Shown: positions 23,801 through 36,060 of the stretch, piece by piece
Numbering within the stretch: the stretch's first letter is position 1
Layout: every line of letters begins with the position of its first letter
Source: Cucumis sativus
Taxonomy: Eukaryota > Streptophyta > Magnoliopsida > Cucurbitales > Cucurbitaceae
Direction of reading: 5' to 3'
Length of the DNA stretch: 64,000 nt
Assembly: GCF_000004075.3 (NCBI RefSeq)
Contig: NC_026659.2
Span: forward strand, 14,154,272-14,218,271
Notes under the pieces: generated by a model
Seen by the model: the letters and a program-made list of their open reading frames with translations, nothing else
The model's database searches: none
Told to the model about the DNA's origin: nothing
Made by a program: the position numbers and the translations under genes

Positions 23801-26566
23801 TCCTTTTCTTTCTCAAGTTTATTCATAATGTGGTGGGCAGTGGGAGGGATAATTATTTTTGGGAGGTATAAGTGGTTGGGCCTCGTTATTGAATTCTTCG
23901 CAAGAAGGCGACTGAGGATATTGATCAAGATCATATCCTCAAAAGTTGCAATTTTGCTCAAGTGACAATTGGAGAGCTTCCCCTCCATCCACTTTTTTGT
24001 GAAAAATTGTTGTTTTTGTGGCATGTTGGGGTTTGTCCTATATTGTTGTGTTTGTGAGACTAGAGAAATAAATAAAATCTTCAAGGGAGGGTAAGATCCA
24101 GTAGGGATGTTTGGTCCATTGTGTAGGCTTCCTGTAATTACTCACTAGGTCTCATTTTACTAGACCGGAGCCCCTTCCTGTAATTGGCTCCTTTTTTGTG
24201 AGCTTATCATTTTCAGCATGGGCATGTACTTTTCATTTTCTTCTCAACGAAAGTCCAGTTTTTTCATTAGAAAAATAATAATAACAATTAAATGAGTAAT
24301 ATCAAGACAAGATTGAAATTACACTTCAGCACTCACTGTGCTTGAACCGTTCATTAAACTCAGCATCACGCTTGTCTTTATTTTCCTTTAAAATCTGTGA
24401 AAATAAAAAGAGAAACGTAGTTAACAACAATTAAACTGCTTAACTCTATGCATTCAAATGCTCATACACAGAGTGCATACATGTAAACATTACTACATTC
24501 ATTGAGAAGAATGAAAGATTACAAAACAGACTGTACAAAGGATTTAGGCTCCCAAAAACAACTGAAGTGCTAATATAAAAAATATAGTTATGTTAGATTC
24601 TGTGAAGTTGGCAATATTTGGTTAAGATGATCAGTTGTTATTAACTGTGTCTTTGCATCAGTGCCTGTTTGACATCAGGATGTTTTCCGGAGATGCAAAT
24701 TTTGCAAAATACTTTCCTTATCGAGTATTTCCTTTTTGCAATAATTTTATCGGTCTTCTTCCTATTTCAGTGAGTGACCGTTTTGGAAAGTAGGGCAGCT
24801 TCTTCATGATTCCATTGTACATATTTAAGGAACACTTGGTCCTTCAACTGGGTTGGCCATTTTCATTGAAGTAGAATAAGCAATAGTGCAATTCATTATA
24901 CTAGTGTTTGGTCGCATTTAACTTATGATTGTGAGAGTGCTACACTTCTTGGAGACTTGCTCCATTTTTCTTACAGCTCGTGGTTCTTAATTCACCTCGG
25001 TAGAGTTTCTCAAAGCTCGGGGGGCCTAAGATATTTGAACAAAGGGAAATTTGTTCTTGAAAGGAAAGATAGAATTCAAGTGAGAGGGACAATCATGAAT
25101 TGAGGGGAGCTCGAGTCTAGCAGAGAGGGAGCCTTGGTCTTAGGGGGAGCCCTAAGACATTCTTCACTAATTCTACTGCAAAGAGGGAGCCTAAGACATT
25201 CTTCACCAATTCTAGCTTAGGGAGAGCCTAAGTTGCTAAGAGAGGGAGTCTTCATCTTAGGGGAAGCCTAGGTAGTCAGCTAAGTGATAGTATTGTTTGG
25301 AGGTCACTGTAACAAAGTTAGCTTTACAGAAAAGTACTACGTTTTAATTGTCGATTATTGATATTAGTGAAGTTATCTTTTATGGGACGTCGTTCTGACA
25401 TAGGTATATTTTCATCGAAATGGGTTAACAATCTTGTGTGTTCAATTTTCTAAATTATTACTTGTTTATTGTGTGCCTTGTCATAAAGTGTAGGTAACAT
25501 CGATAGATCATAGTAGACAACTCCTTTCTTATTTTCAAGTTATAAATAATTGAAGGAAAAATCATTATTTGATATCATTGGTTCAAACTTCACTTAAGCG
25601 TTTACATCATAAAAGAGAAAGTGATTAGCAACTGCTATATACCAATCACAAAGAATAATGACATAAGACTCAATGTCCTCGTTAATTTGTATAGAATGAA
25701 ATAATTCGAATGCATTCAACAATTGGAAGGACATAATACTTTAGTTTCTGTTGGGGAGGGCCCTCTTGTCCCTTGCTATTAGGATGTTCTCTTTTGTTCA
25801 ATGAATATACATGTTTCTTATCTAAAAAAAAATTTGAAAATGAACTTTTCTTAGTTAAACAACTCCACAAACTTTCATTGATCCATAATTCTATCTCAAC
25901 AACTTAATGTTATGTCTCTTAATTACTCGATTATTTTCGGCATTAAGTAACAATTAAATGCTAAAACTCAATTGTCAAAGGGACATTCCAAGCCTGCCAA
26001 GCCAAAAACCTAATTTTCATATGGCATCGGAGCTTGTAAATGAGAAAGGCCTCTAATGACAGTGGGGTTTCCAAATGTTTGGAATGACAGCCAACTGACG
26101 TGTTCATCGGTAAAATCTCCCACCACTATCTAGCTGCAATAGGTCAAATCATATGCTTCTAAATAACTTACTGTACATAAGGATATATATATGAAATAAC
26201 TTGAGTTTACACTGAAGGTGAAGGGATTCTTTCAAAAAAAACTAAATGTTCACTACCCCATCTAAGAAAACAAACATTTCCTTTTTCGTTATACTAAAAG
26301 AATATATATTCAGGTGTAAAAGTGAATAGTCAATGAAGAACCTCGAAGAGGGGTCTGTCTCTTTGAGCAGTGCCATCCTCAACTCGTTCGCCCCTTGTTT
26401 TCTTGGCTTCATCCAGCTGCAAAAATCGATATATTAGCATTGATTTGAAAAGGAGAATCCAAAATATTGTATGAATTAATCAAAGGAAAGGAGGAGGACG
26501 AGGAAAAACCTGCTCCTCAGAGACGAAATTCATAAGCCTAATTGCTCGCGAAGATTCATCCTCCAT
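20871..26566 (-). CDS. NIP30/FAM192A-family nuclear protein
   Basis: Seven exons on the minus strand: 26510-26566, 26342-26416, 24337-24394, 23396-23451, 23252-23314, 21544-21615 and 20871-21131, all with GT-AG introns in matching phase, giving 213 residues. The N-terminal half is the NIP30 domain: MNFVSEEQLDEAKKTRGERV, EDGTAQRDRPLFEILKENKD, KRDAEFNERFKHRPPKALDE, then DETEFLDKLE and a short charged helix (SKREYERQMANAEEQELRSF). The C-terminus is basic and disordered, ending in an acidic SYSDESEDED tail. The animal relative (FAM192A/PIP30) binds the PA28-gamma proteasome activator; whether the plant protein does so is unknown. Introns are long and hold retroelement debris. It lies head-to-head with the MULE transposase unit starting near 27.0 kb. 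Confidence 0.93.
22440..23040 (+). repeat. retroelement debris in NIP30 intron 5
   Basis: 22440-22635 resembles the 3' tail of a plant LINE (CTTTTTGTA-like, then TCATTTTATCTCAATGAAAA). 22635-23040 begins TGTTAGAATTAGCAGACTTG and has the look of an LTR with CTAGGGTTTCCTCGTAAAAC. No partner or coding sequence is seen, and the boundaries are approximate. Confidence 0.35.
23490..24290 (+). pseudogene. 5'-truncated LINE remnant in NIP30 intron 3
   Basis: Plus-strand translation, antisense to the host gene, gives SNFLWEGG, then LKGTSKNSKDILAIFPFLSQ and, after a frame change, VVGSGRDNYFWEV. These are the C-terminal motifs of plant L1-type ORF2 (NFLWxG, KGxxxNxWKDI, VGDGxxIxFWED). The non-coding tail at 24130-24290 ends with TCAACGAAAGTCCAG and a short A-rich run. 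Frameshifts and stops are frequent. The whole piece fits between exon 4 (ends 23451) and exon 3 (starts 24337). Confidence 0.75.
25080..25290. repeat. degenerate tandem repeat in NIP30 intron 2
   Basis: Three to four imperfect copies of a unit of about 50-60 bp containing GAGGGAGCCTTGGTCTTAGG, GGGAGCCCTAAGACATTCTT and CACCAATTCTA. The surrounding 24560-25560 has no coding potential that I can see. Confidence 0.65.
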
Positions 26567-27580
26567 TATCGCTTGCTCTCCAGTTCCAACACTTCAAAAT
26601 TTAACAGAAAGGAAAAGGCCAAAAAGGGTTTACGACATTACCAGATCACTTGCAAGCTCTTGCCTCTTTCGACTTTGTGGGGAATTGACAAAAATAGGAA
26701 AAAAAAAAAAAATAGTAGATAAAGACTTTTAGGATTAATTGTAAAAAAGTTTGACATATAGGATAAATTGGAGGTGAAACGATGAAAATACCTTCATTTA
26801 ATTTCAATTCACATTTGCTCTTCTTTTCTTTTCCAACCCCTCTTTCTCTTTCTTCAATGTCATTCACCGTAAGGAAAAAAAACAGAATTTTGAAGGCAGT
26901 CTTCTTCTCCTCTCCTCATAGATTACGTAAAGGAAAAAAAAAAAATCCTTCTGTTGCAGTCTCATAGATTACGTAAAGAAAAAAGAAAAAAGAAAAACCC
27001 ATTTGCAATTCTTCTCGTCTCTCAAAAGTTTGTCAACTTTCCGCTTTACTCCGGTGTCGTTCATCATCTACTCCGGCGAACATCTCACGCATTGTGGTTT
27101 GTTTTAATTTTTTTAAAATCCGAATCTGAATTGTGTTGTGTTATATGTATATATATTTTTGCATCTTAAATGTATAAATCAAATATTATTTTTTATTGTT
27201 TCAAGTTGATTTAGGGTTGATTTAAGGTTGCTTTATAGATGTTTCAAATGATGTTAGCAATTTATCATTATTATTATTTTATCTCGCAAACATCTGGTAG
27301 ACATCTCGCAAACATCTCGCAGACATCTTGCAGGTTCTTAAATTGAAATGTTTAATCTGAAATGAATTGATTTAGGGTGACTTTTAGCTATTGTTTTTTG
27401 TATCTCGCAATATCCTAAACATTTTGTAGCTGTCAATATCGTAAACATGTAGGGTGTGACTATGCACGTTTTATTTAGTATTTACCTACTGTTTTTTAAT
27501 AAACTTTGTTTATGTGATATGTCAAATTCTAACTTCAAATCATTTTTTGCAGCAATTGAAAAGTATAAGGTGGTTTAAGG
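26567..27580. other. shared upstream region of NIP30 and the MULE unit
   Basis: 26690-26770 is A-rich. An 18-bp word TCTCATAGATTACGTAAA occurs near 26915 and again near 26961. 27295-27345 repeats CATCTCGCAAACATCTCGCA. A probable intron acceptor (TTTTTTGCAG at about 27545-27554) precedes the MULE start codon, so 27.0-27.5 kb may hold its 5' UTR exon and intron. A MULE terminal inverted repeat was not identified. Confidence 0.4.
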
Positions 27581-30005
27581 ATGTCACATGTTCCCATGTT
27601 AGTGCGTTACGGTGGTATGTGGGATGAGAGGCGAAGAAAATACGAAGGAGGCATGTTAAAAGGCATCGTTGTCAGTAAAGAAATAACACATAAAGATTTA
27701 CAGGCAGAATTATATGACCTTGCAGAAGTTGACCCTTCAAAGTTCGACGTAATGATAAGATGCATATATGAGATAAAAGTGGAACACGAAGCTCCTACAT
27801 TTGAGTTAAGCAATGACCGTGATTTGAAGTTTTATCTTCTTAGTGAAAATCCATTAAAGGTCCCTTTATACGTCTCATTTGAGCCTAAAAGTAATCAAAG
27901 CAAAAAAGTGTTAAGCAAAGATTACAATTCAGTATCTGGCAGCAACCAAGCTCATAACTTAAACCCTCATCCTCCAATTGTAATGGATACATTAAATGAG
28001 AATGAAGTTCATGTTCGTGAAGTTGAAGTTGGCTTGTGTGATAACGTGATAGGGACCACTTCGGCTATATGGGAATCATATGAGTCATATGATTCGAAAG
28101 ATGAGACTTTTACATGGGAGCCAGTAGAGATGAATAGTGAATCATTTGACATCCCACAACATAGAGATGGTCCTACAAAAGATTGCAAAGGAAAATCTAA
28201 AGTTCGTTACAGCTCTTCTAGCCAAAAGTTGAAGACAGACAGGAATGATTGGTCCGAAGAAAGCTCTACAAGTGAGGAGTTTGATGTAGGACAAATATTT
28301 TTTTCCAAAAAAGATTTGTCAATGAGATTAAGTGTCTTGGCAATGAAAAAAAATTTTCAGTTTGTAGTAAAAAAGTCTACAAAAGAGGTTCTCTTTGTTA
28401 GATGCATTGACAACAAGTGTGGTTGGAGACTGCGAGCGATGAGATTGAAGGATTCAAATATATTTAAGATTAAAAAGTATGTCAAAGTTCATTCGTGTTC
28501 TCTTGACGTTTTGAATCGTGACCATAGGCAAGCAAAATCTTGGGTTGTTGGAGAATTAATAAAGTCAAAGTTCAAGGGAGTCGGTCGTCTATACAAACCA
28601 CGTGATATCATAGAAGACATGAGGCAAGACTATGGCATAAATATGAGTTATGAAAAAGCATGGCGCGCTAGAGAAAATGCGTATGAACGAGTGCGCGGGT
28701 GTCCTGAAGAGTCATATAATCTATTGCTTAGATATGGTGAAGCTCTCAAACTTGCAAATGTAGGTACAATATTTCACATGGAACTTGAAGATGATCGTTT
28801 CTTCAAATATCTTTTTATGGCTGTTGGTCCATGTGTTCGAGGATTCTTAAACTGCATTAGACCGGTTATAGTCATGGATGGAACATTCCTTAAGAACAAA
28901 TATCGGGGTCAGTTGATAGTTGCTGTTTGCTTGGATGGTAACAATCAAATTTATCCTCTTGCCTTTGGAGTGGTGGACAGAGAAACAGATGCTTCAATAC
29001 AGTGGTTCTTAGAGAAATTGAAAGGTGCAATAGGAGAGGTGCCTAATCTAGGCTTCGTGACAGATCGAAAAACATGTTTTTCTAAGTGTATTGCATCGGT
29101 TTTTCCCTCCGCATTCCATGCATGGACTTTGTGTCCAACACTTGACTCAAAATTTGAATGATAAATACAAGAATGACACTATAGCTACTTTGTTTTACAA
29201 TGCATCTAGAACATATCGTGAATCAACGTTCTCAGAAGCGTGGAGAAGTATTCTTGCATTTCCTAATGATTCAGGAAAATATTTAAACGATGTTGGAATA
29301 ACACGTTGGTCTCGTTTTCACTGTCCAGGAAGACGATATAATATGATGACAACAAATATAGCAGAGTCCATGAATTCTATACTGAAAGAACCTAGAGATT
29401 TGCCTATTGCTTCATTCCTTGAACATGTTCGAGCTTTGCTACAACGTTGGTTTTGGGAGCGTCGAGAAGAAGGCATTAAAGTGACGTCTACATTGACTAA
29501 ATGGGCAGAGTTAGTTCTACAAAAGAAACAAGAACGAGCTTTGACAATGAAAGTCAACCCAATTGATTGTTACCAATTCCATGTTAAAGATTTAGATAAA
29601 GAGGAGGTCATAAATCTTCATACTCAAGAGTGCACTTGTAAGGAGTTTCAAGCTGAGCAACTACCATGCGCACATGCCATTGCTGTTGCACGGGATCGCA
29701 ATATAAATGTTTATAGCTTATGTGCTAACTATTACACTAATGAATGTTTGTTGGCAGCATATTCGGAGGCCGTCTACCCAGTTGGGAATCAGTCGGAATG
29801 GAAGACAACTGAAGAATATGTACATATGACTGTCTTACCTCCGAAAGTAGTGAAAAGAGTTGGTCGACCGAAGAAAAATAGGATTCCAAGTGTCGGTGAA
29901 GCACCAAAATTGCATAAATGTGGTCGATGTAAAGAAACAGGCCACAATAGATTAACGTGTACCAATCCAATTTCATACATCCAGAAGTCGAGCATACAAG
30001 ATTAG
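27581..30005 (+). pseudogene. MULE (MuDR-type) transposase with 4-bp frameshift
   Basis: DNA transposase of Mutator-like elements. Order: an N-terminal PB1-like MuDR domain (27581-27900); an acidic linker; a plant MuDR DNA-binding domain (28280-28520, FSKKDLSMRLSVLAMKKNFQ and CGWRLRA); the MULE catalytic domain (28700-29500); a SWIM zinc finger (CTCKEFQAEQLPCAHAIAVA, 29630-29690); and a C-terminal CX2CX4HX4C knuckle (CGRCKETGHNRLTC). DDE residues are visible: Asp in VIVMDGTF (about codon 433), Asp in FVTDRK (about 495) and Glu in NIAESMNS after the shift. The frame is broken at 29117-29124, where CATG is present twice in tandem. The first frame stops at 29161 and the correct reading continues in another frame to TAG at 30005. 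Otherwise it is well preserved. Confidence 0.9.
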
Positions 30006-30893
30006 TACCCGTCTTGGTACGTAGTAATAGTTTTATACTTGCTTGGTTTGTGCTTGCGTTGTTTGCATGATCACGATGTAAAAAAGGTTCATTGTTTTAA
30101 TGCAGGTGGAAGATGCTTATAAAATTGTGTCATGTGTTGTTTGCAAGATCACTAAAGTCATCTCACTGACAATTCTAAGTTGAAGACTTTTCTTCTGCAA
30201 CTTCAAGACTTTCCTTCTCTTTTTATTTATCCTACTGTGAACTGTTTATAGAATATTTACTCATTGTATTTTTTTTACAATGTTTGTATTACGTTGCGTG
30301 TAACAACCATTTTATATGGTATTTGGTTTTTAACAGAAATACTCTATTTATTGATATTTGCAATGGAATTACAATATCAAGCAGTAAAAGAAGAAAAAAA
30401 AAACATAGAACCCTAACCCCTTGCCCTTCCTCCCTTTCAAGGAATATTGCAGCCTTAATTCTCCCCTCTTCTCCCTCCCAACAGACCCCTATTTATACTC
30501 GATACCCAACTCCTATTTATACTCTAACTAACTTTCTCTCTCCATAACAAACTCCTACTTATGCTCTATTATTTTATTATGGAGCATCTACTAACAATAT
30601 TAAAACTAAGGCTATTCTCCCTAGCACGTGCGATTAACCTTGTTTCTTCTTCCTTCTACTGTACTGGTGTATAATTGGGGGTCTATCACAATGTTGTGAG
30701 ATGGGAGTTCAGCCATCCCACACCATTTATTAGGCAATTACTTTTGCTTGTGCTTATCATTTTGTTTCTTTTACTTTCACCATGTTGATGGACTAAGTTG
30801 GACCTGTTAACAGTATAATCTTCTTATTTTGTTTTTAACTTTATTTTAAATCGTTTGGAGAGAAGACTTAATTTTATTAACCACTGACTGCAG
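30006..30893. other. spacer between MULE and prolyl-tRNA synthetase fragment
   Basis: 30330-30690 looks like an LTR on the minus strand: it ends GGGGGTCTATCACA on the plus strand and has TTTATACTC and CTCTAACTAACTTTC words like the chromovirus LTR at 39035. It is a possible solo LTR with uncertain limits. 30691-30893 is the upstream part of an intron ending in TGCAG. I searched it for earlier synthetase exons and found none. Confidence 0.4.
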
Positions 30894-33016
30894 GAGTCGT
30901 GAGTTCCTATGGCAGGAAGGGCACACTGCTTTTGCTACTAAGGATGAAGCAGATACAGAGGTATCAAACTCTAATTTTGAATTATAATTTAGAAAAATGT
31001 CTTTGTTATGATTAGCTTTAGGTTTTAAAACCAACTTATTGTTTTCTAGTTACCAGTGATGAAACTGAGTCTATCCTGGGGATTATTGCATTGAATTTGA
31101 ATCTATCTTTGTTATATAGTCACTCTACTGGATTGACTTTTTTGCAAAACTTAAGTCGTTTGTAGATTTAAGCATCCTGTTCAGCTGCAAGTTCTGTTTT
31201 AATAATAATAAGATCTTTAGAATATAATAAACTTGTTTTGTTGATTTGTTTGATGTCACAAGGAAGTACTGTGGAGTCTTAAGATAAGGTAACTGTGAAG
31301 GCGTGCAACGTTGATCTTTTAGAACTTTTGAGATGTAGGGCCAGTGGGTCACCGATTTACCAGTTACCACTCACCACAGAATCAATGCTACTATAATTAT
31401 AAAACATGAAGTTTACTATCACGAGCAAATTTGGAGATTCAAACATGCAAAACTCACTTTAATTGGAAGCAAAAGGAATGAGTGGTCTATAGTGGCAGCA
31501 TTGAGTTCACGTGATCATCCTGAAGTGCAGGCTTTGAACTCAACGATGAGGTGTGCATTTTGTTCTGTTTAAAGCATGATAGTGTAATTTAGGTTTCATT
31601 TGCCGCATACATTTTTGGATTTTATATATGATTGGCTATTTTTTAAGAGTCAAAACTGGATTTCTTTTCTTTTTTAAGTTTGGAGATTGTTAATGAATTC
31701 TTTTAGAGGTTTTTTTTCTTTCTTTTTTTAATTTTTATCTTTTTATTTAAGTCATGTGCTTTATATTTTTGCCATGTGTTAGGTCTAATTAAATTTTTTT
31801 GCATCATGAACCATGTTCAAATGTTCATAGATGAACCAAGCGGTGAAGCTTTTATGCTTCTGTTTTCTCCTTTTTCCTTTTTGGTAGAAAACACAGTTAT
31901 ATAAACAATTGGAAGAATATAAAGGGGAGAGGGAAGGTTAAATCTCCATCAAATTCTTAACTAAGCTACGGGAGATTACCAAAATACCCTTCAATCTAAG
32001 TCTGAAATTTTGCAGTTCTTTTGTGTAACTGTGATCATTATCTAAAGGTCATTTTTATTTCAGGTTCTTGAGATATTGGAACTGTATAGACGCATATATG
32101 AAGAATACCTGGTGATTCCTGTTATTAAGGGCAAGAAGAGTGAGATGGAGAAGTTTGCTGGTGGTCTTTACACCACAAGCGTTGAGGTATAAGTTGACTA
32201 AATTGCTATGACCCATCTTCAGCATGGCAAATTGATATCCATCACTTGTGTAAGTGGTATAAAACCATTGTTCCGTTTGTGATATGCAGGCATTTATCCC
32301 AAACACTGGTCGTGGTATTCAAGGTGCGACTTCACATTGTTTGGGTCAAAATTTTGCAAAATTGTTTGAAATCAACTTTGAAAATGAAAAGGGGGAGAAA
32401 GCTATGGTCTGGCAAAATTCGTGGGCCTATAGTACCAGAACGGTAATATTTTGATACTTGCATTTGTCGTAGCCTTTGGTAACTTGTTAGAGTGAATTTC
32501 TGCGTCTTGTTAATCTAGCCTTCCAAACTGTTTGTAGATTGGTGTGATGGTTATGGTTCACGGTGATGACAAGGGATTGGTGATGCCTCTCCAAGTTGCA
32601 TCAATTCAAGTCATTATAGTTCCTGTTCCCTACAAAGATGCAGACACTCAAGGAATTTTTTATGCTTGTTCTGCCACTTCGGATATGTTGTCCAAAGCAG
32701 GAATTCGTGCAGAGGTAGACATTGGGGAGAACTATTCTCCTGGATGGAAATACTCCCACTGGGAGATGAAAGGTGTTCCACTCAGGATTGAAATAGGGCC
32801 CAAGGACTTAGCAAACAATCAGGTTAGATATTTTGTCTATTAATGTTCTTTTCTGTCTACTGAAATACTGGTTTCTCCTTCCTAATAATTATAAATGTCT
32901 GATTTGGATTGTGTTGATGCATAGTGCTAATCTATAATTGTATGCTTTCTTTTTCTAGGTACGCGCAGTTCGCCGTGATAATTCTGCAAAGAAGGACATA
33001 CCCAACCCTTCACTCT

Positions 33017-35801
33017 TGTTCATAGTGATGTCTGGGGACCATCCAAGATAACAACCTCATCTGAAAAACGGTGGTTCGTAACCTTCATTGATGATCATAC
33101 CCGTCTTACCTGGGTCTACCTTATCACTGATAAATCTGAGGTTTCCTCGTATGTTTCAAAATTTCTATCACACCATTGAAACACAATTTCATCAAAAAAT
33201 TGCTATTCTTCGGAGTGATAATGGTCGGGAATTCCAAAACCATAACCTTAGTGAATTTCTTGCTTCCAAAGGGATTGTTCATCAAAACTCGTGCGCCTAC
33301 ACTCCTCAACAAAATGGAGTGGCGAGCGAAAAAACTGTCACCTTCTGGAAGTAGCCCGTTCCCTTATGCTTTCTACTTCCCTTCCTTCATACTTGTGGGG
33401 AGATGCTATTCTTACAGCAGCTCATTTAATCAATAGAATGCCTTCTCGTATTCTTCATCTTCAAACTCCCTTAGATTGTCTTAATGAGTCCTACCCATCG
33501 ACTCGTCATGTTTCTGAGGTTCCTCTTCGTGTGTTTGGGTGTACCGCTTATGTCCATAATTTTGGCCCTAATCAAACCAAATTTACCCCTCGGGCTCAGG
33601 CATGTGTGTTTGTTGGGTATCCCCCTCACCAGCGTGGTTATAAATGTTTTCACCCACCATCCAGAAAATACTTTGTCACTATGGATGTTACTTTCTGTGA
33701 GGATCGACCCTACTTTCCCGTTAGCCATCTTCAGGGGGAGAGTGTGAGTGAAGAGTCTAACAACACCTTTGAATTCATCGAACCCACTCCTAGTGTCGTG
33801 TCTAACATCATTCCTCATTCCATAGTCCTACCCACAAACCAAGTCCCCTGGAAAACGTACTACAGGAGGAATCACAAAAAGGAAGTCGGTTCCCCTACTA
33901 GTCAGCCGCCGGCTCTAGTCCAAGACTCTGAACCTCCTCGAGATCAAGGTATGGAAAACCCTACTGAACCTTGTACTAAGAATATGATAAGTGAGAATGA
34001 CAGGTCTAATGTTGCTGTTCTTAAAAACGTGGAAGAAAAGGACAGTGGTGATGAGATTGAGGTCAGAATAGAAACTCGTAATAATGAAGCGGAACAGGGT
34101 CATACAGGAAAATCAGATGATTATGATTCCTCTCTTGACATTCCCATTGCTCTGGGAAAAGGGACCAGGTCTTGTACTAAACACCCCATTTGCAATTATG
34201 TTTCCTACGATAATCTCTCTCCTCAGTTCAGAGTTTTTACAGCAAGCCTTGACTCTACCATAATACCAAAAGATATCTACACTGCTTTAAAGTGTCCTGA
34301 ATGGAAGAATGATGTCATGAAAGAGATGAAAGCTCTTGAAAAGAATAGTACTTGGGACATTTGTACTCTACCTAAGGGACACAAAACTGTGGGATGCAAA
34401 TGGGTGTTCTCTCTCAAATACAAAGCTGATGGTACTCTTGACAGACACAAGGCAAGGTTAGTTGCGAAGGGATTTACTCAAACCTACGGTATTGACTATT
34501 CAGAAACTTTTTCTCCAGTTGCTAAGTTGAATACTATTATAGTTCTGTTATCTGTTGCTGTGAACAAGGATTGGCCTCTATATCAGCTGGATGTTAAGAA
34601 TGTCTTTTTGATTGGAGACCTCGTAGAGGAAGTCTACATGAGCCATCCGCCTGGATTTGAAGCCCAGTTTGGTCAGCATGTGTGTAAACTCCAGAAATCT
34701 ATATATGGTCTGAAACAGTCTCCCAGAGCATGGTTTGACAGATTCACTACCTTTGTCAAGTTCCAAGGGTATAGGCAGGGACACTCTGATCATACTTTAT
34801 TTACAAAGGTTTCCAAAACAGGAAAGATTGCTGTTCTAATAGTTTATGTGGGTGGCATTGTTTTGACTGGAGATGATCAGGCGGAAATCAGTCAACTAAA
34901 GCAGAGAATGGGCGATGAGTTTGAAATCAAGGATTTGGGAAATTTGAAATATTTCCTTGGAATGGAGGTGGCCAGATCTAAAGAAGGTATCTCCATATCT
35001 CAAAGAAAATACATCCTTGATTTGTTAACCAAGACAGGTATGTTAGGATGTCGTTCCACTGACACTCCTATTGAATTCAACTGCAAACTAGGAAACTCTG
35101 ATGATCAAGTTCCAGTTGATAAAGAACAATATCAACGCCTCGTGGGTAAATTAATTTACTTATCCCATACTCGTCCTGATATTTCCTTTGCTGTGAGTGT
35201 TGTCAGCCAGTTTATGCAGACCCCTAATGAGGAACACATGAAAGCTGTCAACAGAATCTTGAGATACTTAAAATCAACACCTGGTAAAGGGCTGATGTTT
35301 AGAAAAACAGACAGAAAGACCATTGAGGCATACACTGACTCGGATTGGGCAGGATCTGTTGTTGACAGAAAATCTACCTCTGGTTATTGTACCTTTGTTT
35401 GGGGCAATCTTGTAACTTGGAGGAGTAAGAAGCAAAGTGTTGTGGCCAGGAGCAGCGCTGAGGCTGAATACAGAGCTATGAGTTTAGGAATATGTGAGGA
35501 AATTTGGCTTCATAAAGTTTTGACAGATCTTCATCAGGAATGTGAGACACCATTGAAGCTTTTCTGTGATAATAAAGCCGCTATTAGTATTGCTAACAAC
35601 CCTGTTCAACATGATAGAACTAAACATGTTGAGATTGATCGACATTTTATCAAAGAAAAACTTGACAGTGGGAGCATATGCATTCCGTACATCCCTTCGA
35701 GTCAACAGGTTGCTGATGTTCTTACCAAAGGGCTTCTCAGACCAAACTTCGACTTTTGCGTTAGCAAGTTGGGCCTCATTGATATTTACGTCCCAACTTG
35801 A
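33017..35801 (+). pseudogene. copia integrase-RT-RNase H, active-site mutant
   Basis: The integrase starts as HSDVWGPSKITTSSEKRWFV (first catalytic Asp). One extra base near 33150 shifts the frame, then LRSDNGREF (second Asp) and TPQQNGVA follow. After another shift near 33320 the frame is open from about 33291 to 35801 (836 codons). It covers the integrase C-terminus, the RT domain ([20 protein letters not shown]) and RNase H (EAYTDSDWAGSVVDRKSTSG, ADVLTKGLL). The RT catalytic motif reads YVGG at about 34845-34856 instead of YVDD: both aspartates have become glycine by A-to-G changes. The sister copy at 6438-7136 still has YVDD. RT activity is therefore not expected despite the long open frame. 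Confidence 0.9.
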
Positions 35802-35808
35802 GGGGGAG

Positions 35809-36060
35809 TGTTGGAATTCTTTCCTTTTTTTCTAGGCTTTTTCCTTGTTAGAATCCTAGAATAATTATGGAAAGATTATGGGGATGTATTCCTTATTTTC
35901 CTAAATCTTTTCCTTTTTTATTCCATTGTGTACTCTATTTATTCTCCCATGTACCTATTGTTTTATTCATTAGAAAATAATAACAACAAACAATCGTGGT
36001 TTTTCTCTCGGTACTCGGGTTTCCACGTAAATTGGTGTGAACTCGTTGTCTCTCTTTTCA
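35809..36060 (+). repeat. 3' LTR of the second copia element
   Basis: 252 bp, starting TGTTGGAATTC after a polypurine tract and ending TTTTCA. Homologous, as reverse complement, to the LTRs at 5861-6101 and 8822-9059. Confidence 0.85.

Larger units (their letters stand above)
33004..36060 (+). mobile_element. 5'-truncated Ty1/copia element inside the synthetase
   Basis: Starts abruptly within integrase, fused to synthetase exon sequence near 33003. It lacks the 5' LTR, primer-binding site, gag and protease. It runs through integrase, RT and RNase H to a stop at 35801, a polypurine tract GAGGGGGAG and a 3' LTR at 35809-36060. Sequence and LTR match the copia element at 5861-9059, so two copies of one family lie in opposite orientation about 27 kb apart. 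Confidence 0.88.
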
